Assembly (NCBI RefSeq): GCF_000757385.1
Contig: NZ_JRHH01000004.1
Coordinates: forward strand, 62,001 to 126,000
Reading direction: 5' to 3'
DNA from: Flavobacterium aquatile LMG 4008 = ATCC 11947
Lineage (GTDB): Bacteria; Bacteroidota; Bacteroidia; Flavobacteriales; Flavobacteriaceae
DNA length: 64,000 nt
Shown: positions 63,062-64,000 of the stretch, piece by piece
Numbering within the stretch: position 1 is the stretch's first letter
Layout: every line of letters begins with the position of its first letter
Made by a program: the position numbers and the translations under genes
Notes under the pieces: generated by a model
Databases searched by the model: none
The model's input: only the letters and a program-made list of their open reading frames with translations
What the model was told of the DNA's origin: nothing

Positions 63062-64000
63062 ATGAATTTAAAAAGTAAAGTAAAACAAGGGTTGAAATGG
63101 ACATTTGTTGACCAAGTGCTATCTCAAATTATTTTTTTAATTTTTGGAATTTTTCTAGCTAGAATTTTAACACCTTCAATGTTCGGAATTGTGGGTATGA
63201 TTACCATTTTTTCAAATTTTGCCATTCTTTTCATAGATTTAGGTTTTAGTGCGGCATTAATTCAAAAGAAAGAAGTTACACAGGCACATTATTCATCAGT
63301 ATTTTGGCTTAATTTGGTAATTGGTTTTTTAATGTATTTACTTTTCTATATAAGTGCACCTTTAATAAGTAAATTTTATAATCAACCAGAACTTATTATA
63401 CTGATTCGAATTATATGCTTGTCGTTTATTATTGCTTCATTTTCATCTGTTCAAGCAAATATTCTTATTAAAGAATTGCAATTCAAAAAGAAAGTCATTA
63501 TTAATTGGATTGCAATGCTAATTGGTTATGTAGTGGCTTTTATATTAGCTTATAAAGGTTATGGTGTTTGGGCTTTAGTAATAATGACATTAACAACTGC
63601 AATTTTAAATACTTTGCTATATTGGATAGCATCAAAATGGTTTCCACTATTTTTTTTTGAATGGAATAAAATAAAAGAATTGTCTAATTACGGATTGAAT
63701 TTTTTAGGAGATACGAGTGTTAATTATTGGTCGCGAAATTTTGATAACTTCATTATTGCAAAAGTATTAGGTAGTACAGATTTAGGAATATATTCAAGAG
63801 CATATTCTTTAATGCTATTACCATTGAGAAATATAACTACCATTGTAACCAAAGTTATGTTTCCAGCTTTTTCTCAAAAACAAGATGACATTGAGTTGCT
63901 TAAAAAATATTATTTGAACATTATTCAATACATAGCACTCATCACTTTTCCGTTAATGATAGGACTTTCATTAGTCTCTATGGAATTTGTTTTACTATTT
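63062..64000 (+). CDS. Lipopolysaccharide/O-unit flippase (Wzx-like), 5' part
   Basis: The first 313 codons of a polysaccharide flippase of the MOP/Polysacc_synt family: MNLKSKVKQGLKWTFVDQV, LARILTPSMFGIVGMITIF, LGFSAALIQKKEVTQAHY, and helices in about eight hydrophobic blocks; the frame is open to the window end. It starts one base after the glycosyltransferase stop. It would move lipid-linked glycan units across the inner membrane. The 3' end is outside the window. Confidence 0.92.
   Translation, partial: MNLKSKVKQGLKWTFVDQVLSQIIFLIFGIFLARILTPSMFGIVGMITIFSNFAILFIDLGFSAALIQKKEVTQAHYSSVFWLNLVIGFLMYLLFYISAPLISKFYNQPELIILIRIICLSFIIASFSSVQANILIKELQFKKKVIINWIAMLIGYVVAFILAYKGYGVWALVIMTLTTAILNTLLYWIASKWFPLFFFEWNKIKELSNYGLNFLGDTSVNYWSRNFDNFIIAKVLGSTDLGIYSRAYSLMLLPLRNITTIVTKVMFPAFSQKQDDIELLKKYYLNIIQYIALITFPLMIGLSLVSMEFVLLF

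Overview
The window reads as a low-GC chromosome segment from a Flavobacterium-like member of the Bacteroidetes. Supporting signs are the TAnnTTTG promoter boxes, type IX secretion (T9SS) sorting domains ending in short Lys-rich tails, a TonB-dependent receptor with an N-terminal carboxypeptidase-regulatory-like domain, LytS/LytTR signalling pairs and dispersed GTCATTCCGCAGGAATC repeats. I see no rRNA gene and no intact tRNA gene.

Layout. 1-6.4 kb is core metabolism and stress: the 3' part of glyA, a lipoprotein, yaaA, a glutamine amidotransferase (pabA/trpG), and a marR - nitroreductase - yceI operon whose promoter carries two TTGTA-N2-TACAA palindromes, with a divergent rhodanese gene. 7-11 kb is a signalling operon: a LytTR regulator with an abnormal receiver domain and no standard start codon at its apparent N-terminus, a four-PAS histidine kinase and a single-domain receiver. 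11.2-13.4 kb holds a zinc alcohol dehydrogenase and a GIY-YIG gene set between two oppositely oriented runs of dispersed repeats. 13.4-21.3 kb is a type I restriction-modification operon (hsdM-hsdS-...-hsdR) with four extra genes between hsdS and hsdR: a DUF1737-like protein, two different PD-(D/E)xK nuclease-like proteins and an unrecognised protein translationally coupled to hsdR. 21.4-25.3 kb has unknown lipoproteins, an unknown protein, and an 11-bp iteron array in front of a 69-residue protein. 25.4-25.9 kb is packed with repeats whose hairpin arms vary together. 26-32.3 kb is a mirror arrangement: two LytS/LytTR pairs face each other, and each is flanked by a divergent effector gene (S41 protease; DUF6268-like porin) preceded by a candidate LytTR direct-repeat operator.

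32.6-39.5 kb looks like an integrated satellite-like mobile element: a tRNA/tmRNA 3'-end-like fragment, a tyrosine recombinase, an excisionase-like protein, an SF3 helicase, a TOPRIM primase, then about 34 tandem copies of a 23-bp repeat (a possible replication origin), a strong imperfect palindrome and a frameshifted pseudogene. 39.6-60.6 kb is cell-surface biology: two very large T9SS-exported repeat proteins sharing one repeated domain, a TonB-dependent receptor, a GH1 beta-glucosidase, a small outer-membrane barrel and a leucine-rich-repeat T9SS protein. 60.6-64 kb begins a polysaccharide locus (acyltransferase, glycosyltransferase, flippase) that runs off the window.

Best candidates for undescribed biology are the gene cassette inside the type I restriction operon (16246-18503), the 23-bp repeat array with its primase/helicase genes (35363-38706), and the repeats with covarying hairpin arms (25451-25910).
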